This document shows positions 46,214 to 57,755 of a DNA stretch of 64,000 nucleotides, one piece after another (within the stretch, counting starts at the first letter, position 1; each line of letters opens with the position of its first letter). Both the position numbers and the translations under genes were made by a program. This stretch comes from Clarkia xantiana subsp. parviflora (Eukaryota > Streptophyta > Magnoliopsida > Myrtales > Onagraceae). The stretch covers positions 16,908,763 to 16,972,762 of the forward strand of contig JAPTYO010000007.1 in NCBI GenBank assembly GCA_036873135.1. The letters run 5' to 3'. The notes beneath the pieces are model-generated. The model saw only the letters and a list, made by a program, of their open reading frames with translations, did no database searches and was not told where the DNA came from.

Positions 46214-47160
46214 CAGTATTATCAGAACCGGACCGGCCATCGAACCGGTAAGGGTGCCGGTTCCCGGTTCTCCGGTCCGAACCCGGTTCGAACCCGGTTC
46301 GACTTCATTAGTTATACAATTATAATCTAAATAATTATGTTATAGTAGATTAGTAATAGCCCAGCTAAAAAGGGCCCAGCCCAAACCCAAACAATAAATT
46401 TAAAACCCTAGCCTAGACTTTCCTTCCTAACTCATCACTTCCATCCACAGGCCTGCCTCCTCTCCACCTTCTCTTCATACTTTGCGGCGGCTGTTTGTTC
46501 CCTCCTCTCCAACCTCCTCTCCACCCTCTCTTCATATGGTCGTCGTTGTGTAACGCTGTGTTAGTTACTATATGGTTGTCCTAGAGTACAACTGAGAACT
46601 AACACAACGTTACAGTTAATTAAAAAGCAGCAGCAGCAAATATATTAATGTTTTGAAAATCAGCAATACAGTAAGTAACAGCAGCGATTATGAGGAGTAT
46701 TTGCTCTCTGGAACATCAGCGAATACCTGGGCGCAGCGGACGAAGACGACGACAGCGGCAGACGAAGACGACGGCAGCGGCAGACGAAGACCACGGCAGC
46801 GGCAGACGAAGACCACAGCAGCGGCGGACGAAGATCACAGCAGCGATTCAGACCACTCTCCAGTCTCCTTTAATGTTCATCTGCTTCTCTGGTGTTCTGT
46901 TCAGACGTTTTAGTTTGGTTGTTGCGGCGCTGGAAGGCTGGAAGTTAACTGAAAAAAGAAAAACCCTAATTTTTTTTTTTTGAAAACTCCGAACCGGAGA
47001 ACCGGCCGGTTCGCTCAGAACCGACTGGTTCGGTAAAAACCGGACTTGCGAACCGGGTTCGCCTACATCCTCCGGAAATGGGTGAACCGGACCGTTGGGA
47101 CCCCCGGTTCTGGTTCGACCCCGGTCGGACCGCCGGTCCGATCCGGTTCTGATAACACTG
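46214..47160. mobile_element. Nonautonomous hAT element with captured-looking interior, 947 bp
   Basis: Ends CAGTATTATCAGAACCGG and, inverted, CAGTGTTATCAGAACCGG. Flanked by an 8-bp direct repeat ATAAGAAG (46206-46213 and 47161-47168), as in hAT transposition. Subterminal regions are full of AACCGG and CCGGTT motifs. The interior contains sequence unlike the ends: AAACCCTAGCC (about 46401) followed by a pyrimidine-rich leader-like stretch and a 22-bp tandem repeat (46739-46846). No transposase. Confidence 0.88.
46739..46846 (+). repeat. 22-bp tandem repeat, about five units
   Basis: Units of the form GACGAAGACGACGGCAGCGGCA with a few substitutions. Not a multiple of three, so the open frames over it change reading in each unit. 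Confidence 0.85.
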
Positions 47161-47391
47161 ATAAGAAGACAAAGAATCAAATTTCCCATGGAGAGTGTCC
47201 GTAGTCTTTAAAATCCCAATGGGCCACAATGAATGCCGTCTTCCGTTGTCAGAATGAGAAGCTTCCAAGTTAATGAAAATCTTTAATTAATGTTAAAGGA
47301 TTTTTTTGCTGCTACCACACGTTAGTTAGATAGAGATACTGTCCTACTAGCTTGCTGAGAAAATGCACCGTCACCTTATTCCTCTACCTTA

Positions 47392-48253
47392 GGGCACGTT
47401 TAATTGCCGGTATTGCGATATCCTAATACTGGTATTAGCTAATACATGCTTAGCTAATACATGCTTAGCTAATACAATGTTTGATTGAGCCATGTATTAG
47501 GGTATCATAATGTTTGAATGAACTTTGTATTAGGATATCCTAATACAATGACTAAAAGACCTAAATACTCTTACTTGCATTTTCAATGAAGATATATTTT
47601 ACATATAATTAATTTAACAAAAATAAGTAACTTCAATTATTTAAAATAATATTTTTCATAAAAAAAAAATCAAATTTATGTATAAATAGTAAAAAGCTAT
47701 TTTTGCTAATGTATAAGTATGTATATATATAAAGAAAATAGTACAAAACAATTGAAAAAAGTGATTAGTCCGACCCGGCCCGTTCTAACCGGGCCTAGCC
47801 CGAACTAAACCAAAGCAACATAAAGCAACCTGACCCGAACATCCCGAATTGCTCAGCCCGGCCCAAACCGCACAGCCCGGCCCGAACTGACCAGCCCAGC
47901 CCGAATCACCCAGCCCGGCCCGAACTGACCAGCCCAGTCCGAACCTCCCAGCCCGGCCCGAACATGCCTCGGCCAAACCCGTGTCCGAAGTTTCGATGTA
48001 AACGGGGTCCGGTCCGAAGCTACGATGTAAACAGTGAGAGTTTGCCATATATTACAAGGGTAAATTGGTAATTAGGAGATTGGTATTAGCTAATGCTTTA
48101 CTTTTAGATGGTATTAATTAATACCAAATTCCTTCTATAATTGAGTATTAGCTAATACCAAGTATTAGCTAATACCAATACCAAGTTGACACAAACATGG
48201 TATTAGCTAATACCGGTATTAGGATATCGCAATACCGGCAATCAAACGTGCCT
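47392..48253. mobile_element. Nonautonomous DNA transposon with long inverted ends, 862 bp
   Basis: The left end GGGCACGTTTAATTGCCGG and the right end CCGGCAATCAAACGTGCCT pair for about 55 bp (through GATATCCTAATAC and GGTATTAGCTAATAC). TTA occurs on both outer sides (47389-47391 and 48254-48256), suiting a PIF/Harbinger target. TAGCTAATAC motifs repeat in the subterminal regions. The interior includes a six-unit 19-bp repeat. Confidence 0.8.
47854..47967. repeat. 19-bp tandem repeat, six units
   Basis: Units CAGCCCGGCCCGAACTGAC and CAGCCCAGCCCGAATCACC alternate, giving a 38-bp higher-order period. GC-rich against an AT-rich element. Confidence 0.9.
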
Positions 48254-48256
48254 TTA

Positions 48257-51200
48257 GTGTATATAGTAAATGTATTTAATTACTGACTGACGGGGTAATC
48301 ACTAAGCACGACGCCCCCAATTAACAAAAATATACGGCATATTTGGTTTAATATAATAGTCAATACAAGTATTAGTTAGGTATCCATTTACTAATACAAT
48401 AATTAAAATATTCTGATATATATTTATAAAGTGAGTAAAGACTAAATCTACATTTTTCAATGTAAAAATATCTTACATAAAGAATAATTTTTTAACAGAG
48501 AAACAATACTAAAAAACAAGTACTTAAATTATTTAAAAATATTGAAAAATAAAATAAAAAACTGTGATGTTGCCAGAGTATTGCTAGGGGTAGCCGGAGT
48601 TGGCTGGGGGTCGCCGAAGTCAGCCATATAGTCCGAGCCTTAGGTTGTCAGCTAAGTGAGCCAAGCTACTCGCGAGCCCAATTGAGTTTTATAATATATA
48701 ATTTTCTGAGTTTGAGTCGAGCTCGATTATTGTAGTTATGAGAAATATTAACTTATTGTTTATAAGTCAACCAATTATGACTAACTTATTATGATGTATA
48801 ATGAGCTTACGAGACGAATAGAGTAGTAATATTCGTTATTGTATATATATATCATCAATATGCATTTCTTTATATCCTTTCGTAGACTATCATACGTACA
48901 CGTACAAACTAACTACTAAGAGCCTAATAATAAATAAATAAATTTTCCAAGAACATGCATATACCCTTGTATAATATAGTAAATTTCCTTACCCTTGTAG
49001 TGTATGTAATATAGTTATCTATTTCCAAAAATCACCAAAATAAAAGATTCCGCGCTACGTAAAGTCTCGAAACTCACCCTCGAAGAGACTTGGGCTTATT
49101 CGGCCCAATAAAGAGACTAGTGGTCATCTTTAGGGTAGTTGAATCAATCGATAAAAGGCCGAAATAATCTCACTTTTTTTTTTGTGCCAAAAATATCCCT
49201 CGCTTAGTTGAATCCAACTCACTTCGTCTATAGAACCACAAGTCCACAACTCATATTACCAGTTGAGCTAATTAACTTTAGTGAAAAATTTGCCTAGGTT
49301 GTTATTAGATTAGTGAAGAATAATCTTAACACCGAGTAAGCGGTTTGATATTGCCATATGAATCAACACCATCTTTGAAATTAAAAAAAAAACAACAACA
49401 ACAACGAAAACTAGCTCAAGAGAGTAACGTTTAAGTTAAGAGGTAATTACTCCATTGTCAGGGTTTGGTCATAAGAACAGCAGACCATTAATATTTTTTT
49501 AAAAAATATATTAGGTTTCGCGGGAATTAACAACGGTTGGTCAGATCCAGCAAGATTAATTAGCTAGGGTCAGTAAGAAACATTATATAGTATATATTTA
49601 TTTTCTATGGTTTATGAAAATTAATGCACGATCGACTGCAAATTATGAACGGGTTTTAGTTTTCCCTTTGAGTTTTAGCCACGTTTTATTGCACTTTCAT
49701 GAAATTTACCCTTTCATTCGTAATACTTGTAATATGTTTACTCTACTCTACATCTATAATAATATTTACTTATATGAGATCAGTTCTTAAATGAGTAAGG
49801 TACCTATCTATATATATATATTTCCATCCCCAAATTTCCATTTTCCAGTGAGTTTTGAACCCGAAATCTCCTATTAAGGGATGACACACTAAAATATTAC
49901 CCCATAGTAATTGCATAATTTTCGTTAAATGCACTTTGATATGATGCATGATAATCACTTTCATAAAATACGTCCATTAGAAAAATATTTGGCTACGTCC
50001 ATTAATTATTTGATATATGCTATATAAGTCTATATATCCATGCATGATATGGTATAATATGTTTTGTTAGTTCGATACTTATTTAAGAGATAGCCTACTC
50101 TGTTTATATGTGGATCAGAGTTATAGACAAGTATTTTGGATGCTAATTTTGATGTCGCGACCAAGCACATTGATATGCGCGAGTAAATTAATGTTAGACG
50201 AATCAGAAGTAAGTGTTTTGCATGGAGCTCTGCTCAGTGCTCACCCCTAGCTACTCCTCCAGTTCTGTGCAGTGTGCCTTTTAATTAATGCCTCCTTTAC
50301 GAAGCTCAATACTAATTTTACACCAAATACAGACAGTAATACAATAAATGGGATTTTGTCGACTTCTAGTTCTCTTTCTCGAATATATATAACCATAATT
50401 ATTCAATGGTAAGAAAATCGAATAATATTATTTATTTGAAAAAATAATTCGACAAATGTCCAGGATACAACCTTAATTTATTATTTAAAATTATTTAAAA
50501 AAATACGATTCACTTATTATTTAAAAAAATACTGCAAGTCTGCAACACTTACTGGCCGTGTCAGATATAGTGTGATTTTTCAGACCAGTGTTTTAACCGG
50601 ATCAGGTTTATGCATATTCGACCGGTCTGATCGGGTTTACCCCGGTTCGACCAGCAGTTAACAGCAAAACAATCCATCCTTAAGTCCAATGATCCAATAT
50701 ACTAAATAATATAGTATCACAAATAAATAGTGCATTTATATTGGCAGCACATACAAATAGTCCACATAATAATTAGCCTAATCAATCTTCAAAAGCTCCT
50801 TAAACTTAAAGACATCACACAAAAATGTGGCGCGGACTATCACATCACGACATGAATAAATAAAATTTTCCAAAAAAAAAAAAAAAACTCATCCTATTTA
50901 TTATTTAACATGACATTTCTACCAAAATCTCATTTCGTTAGGCCGGATAACGAATAGCGGGGATCCTTATTTTACTAAAACTTATGGTTTTACACGAAGG
51001 ACCAATAATTGGTGAAGGGACCAAATAATACACATAGACTACTAGAACTCCAAGAACTAATAACAGACCCACATAATCAAAACATGGTTTTCTATGTCCT
51101 TGCCTTTTATACAAGGTTCCAAAATTATATAATAAATAAAGATAACAACACATTTTTCAACATTATATATGCTGAATATAATTATAAATTCAATAATACA

Positions 51201-53017
51201 TACGACCTTAATCCCACTACACCTAAATATATCATACATAATTTATATATAACATACGTTAAAACATAAAATATATATTTTTTTGGCCAAATTAAAAACA
51301 TAAAATATATATGACCACTCTCTTTGGGTAGCAAACAGTAATACTTTATATATGCTTTTGGTAATTGTAAGTAACTTAATTTTAACAATATTTTATTATA
51401 CACAGGTTAAGACAAAGAGCAGACAGGGTTTAGAAGCTTCTTACAACTTGATCAGCATTCAGAGCGAGTAAGAAGAGAAGAATCTGGGCTCGCTGATAAT
51501 CTCTCTTATTTTCTGACAGTCTCCTCAATTAAAAAATAATCAATTAATTAGGAAACACATTTTGTATTATATTATTGCTATATGTATATAATTATTATAA
51601 AGCTAAACGGTACTAATTTATATATTATGCAGGTCATATATTAAATAATACTAAAGTATAATTTATTTATTTATTTTGGGAACAGAATTTTCCTTCTGAT
51701 CCAAACAGATACTATTTTATTTTATCTAATTATTAGAGGACAGGAAAAAATAATCCTTTGGATATTCATGAAAATTTCTTATTACGTATATATTGTCAGT
51801 TTGGATGTATTATGTAACGATAAGGTCCCCTAGCTAATAGAGATATACGTAGCTAGGGAGACATGTGGCTGCTTACCTATTCTTTTTCATATTTTCCTTC
51901 ACTTTTTTTCAAACATTATTTATCATATATTGTATATATTTCGGGGGTACTCTTTGTACAATTTATTTAGGAAAAAGAATACTTAATTTCCATCGCCTCC
52001 TTAAAATACATAGTTATTTTTCGCAAAACATAATTGGATCAATCATGCCCATGATTACTTTTATAACAAGCAAGCTACATAGTTAAAAAGTTAGCATTAT
52101 CTATATATATACTCTATCCTACTTAAGGTAGGATTTTCCTTTTCTATTTCAAAATTTAAAAAACGCATTCGGTAATACTTTTGGTGGGCAGAAATGTAAT
52201 AAATGATGCAGGTTTTGCAGAGCAAGAGAAGCCAAAAAAAATCTGATGAAAAAGAATCTATTATCTTGCTTGAAAATGACTCTTGTTATTAATATTATCT
52301 AACTTGATATCCATTTCAAATTCAATGGCTATGATCTCCTGAGCACTTGTTCTACCAAGATCCGACGGTTGCAAGTTATTGGAAATCGGTCCTAATAAAA
52401 CTCACCATATATAGTGCCGTTGAAGCAATATCTGACGAGTTTTTCTTTAATCTTAATATCTGAAGAGTTAAAAACTGCTATTAGTTAATGTTTCTTCATT
52501 TTTTCCCGCCAAAACATTATTTTAATTTTAACTAACGCTTTTTTAATAAGGTTAATTAATTAATGCATATTTGTAATTTATTATTGGAACTACTAATAAT
52601 TATTACGAATCTCACTAAAAATACTACATTACAAATAGTTTTTAACCAAAATAAGGGTCATGTTTATAAGGTAATTTACCCCTTTAGTCTTTTAAACTGA
52701 GTGATACCCAAAATTTATAACTATCCCCTAAATTTTTGCCTTAATTAGCATACCAATTATTAAAGTTATAACTTGTCTGCTTGTTATTTCGCATGCATTA
52801 TTAAGATTTCTAATTGCACCAAAGAAGCTGTGACTTGTGAGAGAGAGATGGGAATGATTTGTTAGATTCATAATATATATATATAATAATAATAATATAA
52901 ATAGTATTTTTTGGCCAAATAATAATATAAATAAATAGTAAAAAAAGCAAATTCTGAAACTACGTACTGCAAATAAAACAAAATCCTTATTACATACATT
53001 TCCCGCTGAATGTCCGT
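48257..53017. other. Intergenic region, 4.8 kb
   Basis: No gene recognised. 48325-48540 resembles the interior of the element at 47392 (TATTAGTTAGGTATCC, then ACATTTTTCAATG). At 50587 CAGTGTTTTAACCGGATCAGG resembles an hAT terminus of the 46214 type, without a partner. A perfect E2F-type sequence TTTCCCGCCAAA lies at 52502-52513. Confidence 0.5.
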
Positions 53018-53896
53018 TCAATCAGAAACATCTATCGAGTACGAGGACGACGACAGCGACGAACAATCATCACCGGTCGGCTCTGTTACATTTAGCGGCA
53101 AAGATGAAGGCTGCGCCGCCGCCGCAACAGTATTCTCGCTACTGCTAACACTACTCTCCTCCGTACTTTCCGCGGCCGACACGTGGCAAGGCGTCGACGA
53201 CAACGTGGACGAAGAGCAACGCGAATTAGACGTCGAGGAGGTATAGAACGAAAGCGGCGAGCTCGGCGACAGGGTAAGGTTATTACACGGCGCCGGAGGG
53301 AGGTCAGCGGCGGCGGAGCAGTCCACGCCGGAAGCCTGAACAGTGACCAGAAGGTCCACGAACGCCGCGAAAATGTAACCGTGGTTGGCCCTGTCGTTGG
53401 CCTTGAGGTACCAGCAGAGAAGCTCCTCGAGGCGGTCGGACTTTCCTTTCAGGGAGTGCGCCGCCACCATCTCCCCCATCGACCGCCGGAAGTCCATGTA
53501 CGGGTCCCGCGAGTCCATCGACACGGAGACACTCTCCTCGATGAAAGGCGCGTGAGGTCCATGGACCCTCTCCGCCACCTCTTCACGCGCAAGTATCGAG
53601 CTTGTCTCCTCGGGCTTGAAAAATAGCCGCCGCTGGGAGCGCGCGGCTGTCACCGCCGTCTCGATGGCCACGTCGTCGTCCAGTGTCAACCCAGAGTCAT
53701 CCTCCTCCACTCCCGACGGCCGCCTCAGGCGTGGCTCAGACGACTCTAGCTTGGAAGTCGAGGTGACGCCGCCGGTGCTGCCGCCGTTTCGGAAAGATAG
53801 GGTCCTGGGCTGCTGGCAGTAGGCCGGCCACGGCCAAGAGTGTGATGAAGGGTCGGCGGGGTTGTCTTTGAAGGAACCTAGAGAGAGAAGCTTCAT
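53018..53896 (-). CDS. OVATE family protein (OFP), 292 aa
   Basis: Intronless, GC-rich, minus strand. The N-terminus MKLLSLGSF with HSWPWPAYCQQPRTLSFR (19-36) is the conserved start of the OFP13/15/16/18 subgroup. The OVATE domain spans about 127-187: DPYMDFRRSMGEMVAAH, then LEELLCWYLKANDRANHGYIFAAFVDLL. It is followed by a long Ser-rich acidic tail (205-292; SSLSSSSYSIDVSD at the end). A middle acidic patch (EEDDSGLTLDDD) lies at 64-75. Nuclear transcriptional co-repressor by family; ovate genes of this kind affect organ shape. It differs from the OFP at 39486 in length and N-terminal motif, so the two are not a recent tandem pair. Start at 53896 gives the conserved N-terminus. The plus-strand frames over it are antisense artefacts. 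Confidence 0.95.
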   Translation of the reverse strand: MKLLSLGSFKDNPADPSSHSWPWPAYCQQPRTLSFRNGGSTGGVTSTSKLESSEPRLRRPSGVEEDDSGLTLDDDVAIETAVTAARSQRRLFFKPEETSSILAREEVAERVHGPHAPFIEESVSVSMDSRDPYMDFRRSMGEMVAAHSLKGKSDRLEELLCWYLKANDRANHGYIFAAFVDLLVTVQASGVDCSAAADLPPAPCNNLTLSPSSPLSFYTSSTSNSRCSSSTLSSTPCHVSAAESTEESSVSSSENTVAAAAQPSSLPLNVTEPTGDDCSSLSSSSYSIDVSD

Positions 53897-55260
53897 TATT
53901 TCTTATTGTTCTTCTTCAAATGGGATGGTTACTGTGCTGATTTAGAGAAGATGAAAATGGTCGATCGGAGGAAGCGGCATTAATGGCGGTTCTGTCTGAG
54001 AGGAAACATTTTAAATGGGAGAGCAAACTCAGGAGAGGTGAGGTAGGCTTAAATGCGACAAGTGGGGAAGGTTGGGAATATAAAGAGGAGACGCTGTGGG
54101 TGGGGTGGGGTGGCCTTGCATTTAATTCCACAATATATATCCTCCCTACGTATACGTTCAAATCTAATTCTCACCAACAATTTATATTTTCACACAAAAA
54201 AAATTATATTTTTGGAAAAAAAATATATATTGAATTAATCTTAAACGAGACTAAAGAATTTGCATATATATTTTCTAATGAAGATATGGTTATGTTTTTT
54301 CTTTCCAAGGATGGATGACGAAGAAATATATAAGGCACAATTCTCGTTTATTAATATAAATAAATGTCTTTATTTTAGGAATAAAAAAGGTACATGGCTA
54401 TATGCACTAAGCAATAAATGTAGGTAACTAAATATACTGCTAGAGAAAAAACAAAGCTGAATTTATGTTGTCTGTTCTGTGTATCTAAAATTCCTATATA
54501 TTTCTGTATTGTATTTCCTATTATGCTATTTGATTTGATAATAATGATAATAGAAAAATTAGTTAAGAGTTATATTATAACATACGTACTCCCCCATTCA
54601 TCAAAGTTTAACTTGGGTGGCTCAACAATCTGGTACCGGTTAACAATACTAATACTATATATAGTCGCTCCTTGCAGTATATCTTAAGAGTTTTGCGGAA
54701 GGTTGAATAACTTTTTAGAAGCTTAATTAACGTGTATATATGATGCATTAATTCTTCTAATACCGTCTCCTTAATAACTTTAAAAAAAAATGAACATCAG
54801 ACCTCCCTCTTAACCGGAATCGTGAGGTGACACCAAACTCTTAGGACTATTAAGATATCTATTACGTGTATGTATTAGTTAATAATGTATTTAAATTGAA
54901 TATTTGGTAATATTAGCTAATACATAGCCAGGTGCAAACGTTATCTTAGGGTGGCTCAACAATTTGGAGGCGTTGTTCACCAGTCAACAATACTACATGA
55001 CTACTCCTTGCCGTTTACGTACGTACGTACTACGTATATAGCTCTCTCAGCTTAATTAAGATTGCTTGCACAAATCGTAAACTACCATCTTAAGAGCTTT
55101 CTGGAAGCTTGAAGCGTATATATATATATATGATGCATTAATTCTTCAGATACCCGAATGCTCAATAAATTTGGATTCCTAGTCATAAAATGATCAGACC
55201 TAGTAGTCATAAAACTTTAATATATAGTATGTGGTGAAACTAACTCTTACGGCATGTTTG
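53897..55260. other. Upstream region of the minus-strand OVATE gene
   Basis: Probable leader and promoter to about 54200, then AT-rich DNA. No TATA box could be fixed with confidence. The repeat-like TATTAGCTAATACAT at 54910 recalls the ends of the 47392 element. Confidence 0.4.
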
Positions 55261-55480
55261 CACTACAAGGAAATTTTCATTTACACATCAGATATGTCCG
55301 CACCAAATTTTCGGCGTGTAATTGCACATAGATTGCACACCGGATGCATATATATTAGATGAAAATTGTAACTTTTTCGTTACATTTGGATTCCACACCG
55401 AATTTCAAATCGAAATAATTCGATTTGTAAGTTGAATGGACATTATTTCGTTTACGCACGGACCGCAGACATATATATTC
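55261..55480 (+). mobile_element. Orphan CACTA-like terminus
   Basis: Starts CACTACAAGGAAATTTTCAT and continues with recurring CACACCGxAT and TTACACA motifs, like a CACTA terminal and subterminal region. It is a different family from the 7956 element. No matching right end was found before 56760. Confidence 0.55.
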
Positions 55481-56750
55481 TGGTATGTACTGTATCAGTT
55501 TGTTATGAGTTGAATTTGTTATTTCCATGTGGAATCATAGTGGTTTGTGTTGCACATATATGAATCCATGTTAACAAATCAACTACATGTATATGTTGGC
55601 ATAGTGGTATGTCTTGCACGTACATATATCCATGTTGACAAATCCATATACAAAATAATTAAAAAATAAATAGAGTGGCTTGTCTTGCGCATATATATAA
55701 AACCTTAAGACTACTAGTAGATATATTTGAACCTCGAATCTTAATTATCAAAAACACGCATCAAAATCAATTAAATTAATTGAATTAAAAAACTCTATTG
55801 TAATAATCTTAACATTATGTATATATATTAATTAAAATAAATAAAACTTATATCATTCTAAATAATTGATTCACGCTTTGCGCGACTTAATAATTCTTAT
55901 AGAATAATTCATAAGTAAATATGTAATATACAAATGTGACAATGTGATTAAAAAAACCTTTACCACATATTAATTTTGTAATTTATTTAATTAACATTAT
56001 TTAACATAATTATAAAAATATTGTAATAAAAATTATGTATATTAAAAAACATAAATTCTTCAAATCTAATAAATTGAGATAGAACAGGAATAGAAAATGA
56101 GAAATACGGATGATGTGTTGTTATGTTGCATAAATGCAATCACTATTATAACTTTTACTAAAATATACGGAAAAATTGTATGCTTTAAACATACATATTT
56201 TTAAAATTAAAGAATAATTTAAAATTTTAGTAATTTACAATAAAAAAGAAATTAAATTCTAAAAATTATGCAAAGAGTGCAATATTTTTTTATATAAACA
56301 TTAAAAAATACTTTAGGAATTTATATATAATTAAAAAAAAAAACCTGGTTATATTAGATTGACCCTAGAGTTGGACCTGGTTAGGTCCAAAGGCTTTTAC
56401 ATATTAGGGCTATATGTTTAGATTTTTTGGTTTAAATGGCAAATTTTCAACAAAAACTATTATGAATTCATATGTATTAACTATTGTTGAGGTATATGTA
56501 ATAGAGATGTAATAGATGAGTCCTCAAGAATAAGTACGTATAATACAAACTTCAATCCCTATTTCTCATTCATAGTACCTTAGGCCGAACCAAACATGTA
56601 ACTTGTATTCCCTATTTCTCATTCATGGTAACATTTAATGAAGTAAATTCTCTAAAACACAAGTACGTATACAAGTGATTTACATTAAATAGATTTTTGA
56701 ACGAATATATAAATTATTCAAAAAATGTGAGAAGAAGATAAAGTCGAGTA
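55481..56750. other. Intergenic AT-rich DNA
   Basis: No gene or element recognised. Confidence 0.6.
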
Positions 56751-56760
56751 CACAAACTAG

Positions 56761-56939
56761 GAGAAATTCTTCAGTACATCGGATCCAACACGTGGATCCG
56801 ATGTGGTGGCCCATCAGTCAATCAGAAGATGACAACTGTCAAAATTAACCTGACACGTGTACACTTGTCATCTTCTGATTGGCTGATGGGCCACCACATC
56901 GGATCCAACACGTGGATCCGATGTACCGAAGAATTTCTC
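56761..56939. mobile_element. Palindromic MITE, 179 bp, MULE type
   Basis: Almost perfect foldback: GAGAAATTCTTCAGTACATC and GATGTACCGAAGAATTTCTC at the ends, and GATGGGCCACCACATCGGAT against its inverse inside. A 10-bp direct repeat CACAAACTAG flanks it (56751-56760 and 56940-56949), in the 9-10-bp range of Mutator-like elements. The arms are nearly identical, which implies a young insertion. Confidence 0.92.
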
Positions 56940-57261
56940 CACAAACTAGTTGGGTTACACTCCAAAAAAACATAAGATCCCCGCAGCAAATAATAGTGTA
57001 GTGTAATTGATGTAAAACAAGGTTGAAAAGCTAGCTGCCTTTTCCCCAACATACATATACTGATATACATGACCTGACCTACCTGATATTATTTTCACAC
57101 TCGAAAGTCTAATAAACAAATTAATGTCAGACGAGGAGAAGGGAACATCTCAATGTAACATCTGTTCCAGCCTGACCACTAAATGTCGCTCATAATTGGA
57201 TCGAATCTCATTTAGAGAATCCGGAAACAGTGAACACGCGTATTTATATGTACAGCCCAGA

Positions 57262-57667
57262 TGTTAGGGATGCGTTTGTGGGACATGTTTACTGCCGTAG
57301 GCTTAAGTAAGATATAGATATATATTTTATATAATAATAATAATTATAAAAGTTAGTACGAATAGATATAGATTTAATTAATATTATAAAAGTCAGTATG
57401 AATAGATTTATATAGATTAGATATGTATATACATAGATTGAATATCTATATTCGTTGTATTGCTCAAACCTCTATATAAAAAGAGAAAGTCACTAATAAA
57501 GATTCAAGTAGAAATGTATTCAATTCTTAGGATCGTACACTCTCTCAAGAGATTTAGGGTTAGAACTCCCCTCGACGAGCCCAATATTGCGCGTGGAAGA
57601 AAGACTAACCGACCAACTCAGGTCAATCCCCCGTACTGGTTAAGATCCTGTGGTCAAGACCCTAACA
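57262..57667 (+). repeat. Chromovirus 5' LTR, 406 bp
   Basis: TGTTAGGG to CCCTAACA. A TATA box (TATATAAA, 57473-57480) sits ahead of the probable transcript start. Short imperfect direct repeats of TAGATATAGATAT lie in the 5' third. Confidence 0.95.
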
Positions 57668-57670
57668 ACT

Positions 57671-57683
57671 TGGTATCAGAGCC
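57671..57683 (+). other. Primer-binding site, initiator tRNA-Met
   Basis: TGGTATCAGAGCC three bases after the LTR end, complementary to the 3' end of plant initiator tRNA-Met. Confidence 0.93.
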
Positions 57684-57755
57684 AATCCAGATGGGGACGA
57701 TTGGCAACTAGCTTTGAAGACGGTAAATGAGCAAACTGACGCTACCCTAATCGGA

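Noticed and set aside
46653..46983. Two overlapping short frames rich in Arg, Thr and Asp
   Set aside because: They run over the 22-bp repeat inside an hAT element, and the reading changes with each unit.
47785..48048. Gly/Trp-rich 87-codon minus-strand frame
   Set aside because: Translation of the 19-bp repeat within a nonautonomous transposon.
53183..53626. Arginine-rich 147-codon plus-strand frame
   Set aside because: Antisense shadow of the second OVATE gene.
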